From assembly GCA_900556285.1 (NCBI GenBank), contig USOF01000090.1:1-5970 (forward strand): a stretch of DNA of 5,970 bases. The letters run 5' to 3'. The position numbers were made by a program, and so were the translations under genes. The notes beneath the pieces are model-generated. The model saw nothing but the letters and a program-made list of their open reading frames with translations, ran no database searches and had not been told where the DNA came from. Below, in pieces: positions 5,854 through 5,970 of the stretch; within the stretch, counting starts at the first letter, position 1; the number at the start of each line of letters is the position of its first letter. This DNA is from an uncultured Collinsella sp. Its GTDB lineage: Bacteria; Actinomycetota; Coriobacteriia; Coriobacteriales; Coriobacteriaceae.

Positions 5854-5883
5854 TTGCACAGTTCTCGAATCATAGGTTATTAT
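5854..5883 (+). promoter_or_regulatory. Sigma-70-type promoter of the tRNA-Leu gene
   Basis: TTGCAC (5854-5859) and TATTAT (5878-5883) are separated by 18 bp. An A/T-rich tract made of the palindrome ACTTTTTT-G-AAAAAAGT (5835-5851) lies immediately upstream and could act as an UP-like element. The expected transcript would start near 5890 and carry a leader of about 50 bases before the tRNA. Confidence 0.7.
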
Positions 5884-5940
5884 TTTCCTCGTTGAACGCG
5901 CGGGTCCAACAAAACGAACCGTGAATCAACAACATAGCAT

Positions 5941-5970
5941 GTCGGAGTGGCGGAATTGGCAGACGCGCTA
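5941..5970 (+). tRNA. tRNA-Leu, 5' part, cut by the window end
   Basis: The sequence reads as acceptor strand GTCGGAG, then TG, then the D-arm GCGG-AATTGGCAGA-CGCG and CTA. The TGGCGGAATTGGCAGACGCG block is the hallmark of bacterial tRNA-Leu. The anticodon, long variable arm and T-arm lie beyond the window, so the isoacceptor cannot be named. Confidence 0.92.

Overview
The window is a chromosomal stretch of a high-GC bacterium that carries most of an aspartate-family amino-acid locus and ends in the first 30 bases of a tRNA-Leu gene. The strong G/C third-position bias, the AGGAGG-type ribosome binding sites, the YclM-like aspartokinase and the general style fit an actinobacterium of the Coriobacteriia (Collinsella-like). 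That placement is an inference from recognition and was not tested by search.

Layout. Positions 1-55 hold only sequence downstream of thrB, with no clear element. Homoserine kinase (thrB, minus, 56-937) is preceded by a long nested inverted repeat (952-1063) and by a terminator-like hairpin (1107-1126) that follows threonine synthase (thrC, minus, 1139-2656). A 103-bp divergent spacer separates thrC from aspartokinase (lysC, plus, 2760-4148). A 174-bp spacer with two hairpins and a tandem TTTCG repeat leads to aspartate-semialdehyde dehydrogenase (asd, plus, 4323-5348). The remaining ~590 bp before the tRNA contain no credible protein gene. They hold a second nested inverted repeat (5371-5480), a terminator-like hairpin (5556-5581), a small hairpin (5592-5610), a third and very regular nested inverted repeat (5672-5796), and a good sigma-70-type promoter (5854-5883) for the tRNA at 5941.

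Function. Aspartokinase and Asd catalyse the first two steps from aspartate to aspartate-semialdehyde, the branch point for lysine/diaminopimelate and homoserine. ThrB and ThrC convert homoserine to threonine. The connecting enzyme, homoserine dehydrogenase, is not in the window. Each of the four genes has its own spacer with hairpins, so the locus looks like adjacent, separately controlled genes and not one compact operon.

The protein genes are ordinary. The unexplained part is the intergenic DNA: three giant hairpin-forming elements of 110-125 bp, each built as a long outer palindrome around a second, nearly concentric inner palindrome, but with unrelated arm sequences. I cannot assign them to a known family.
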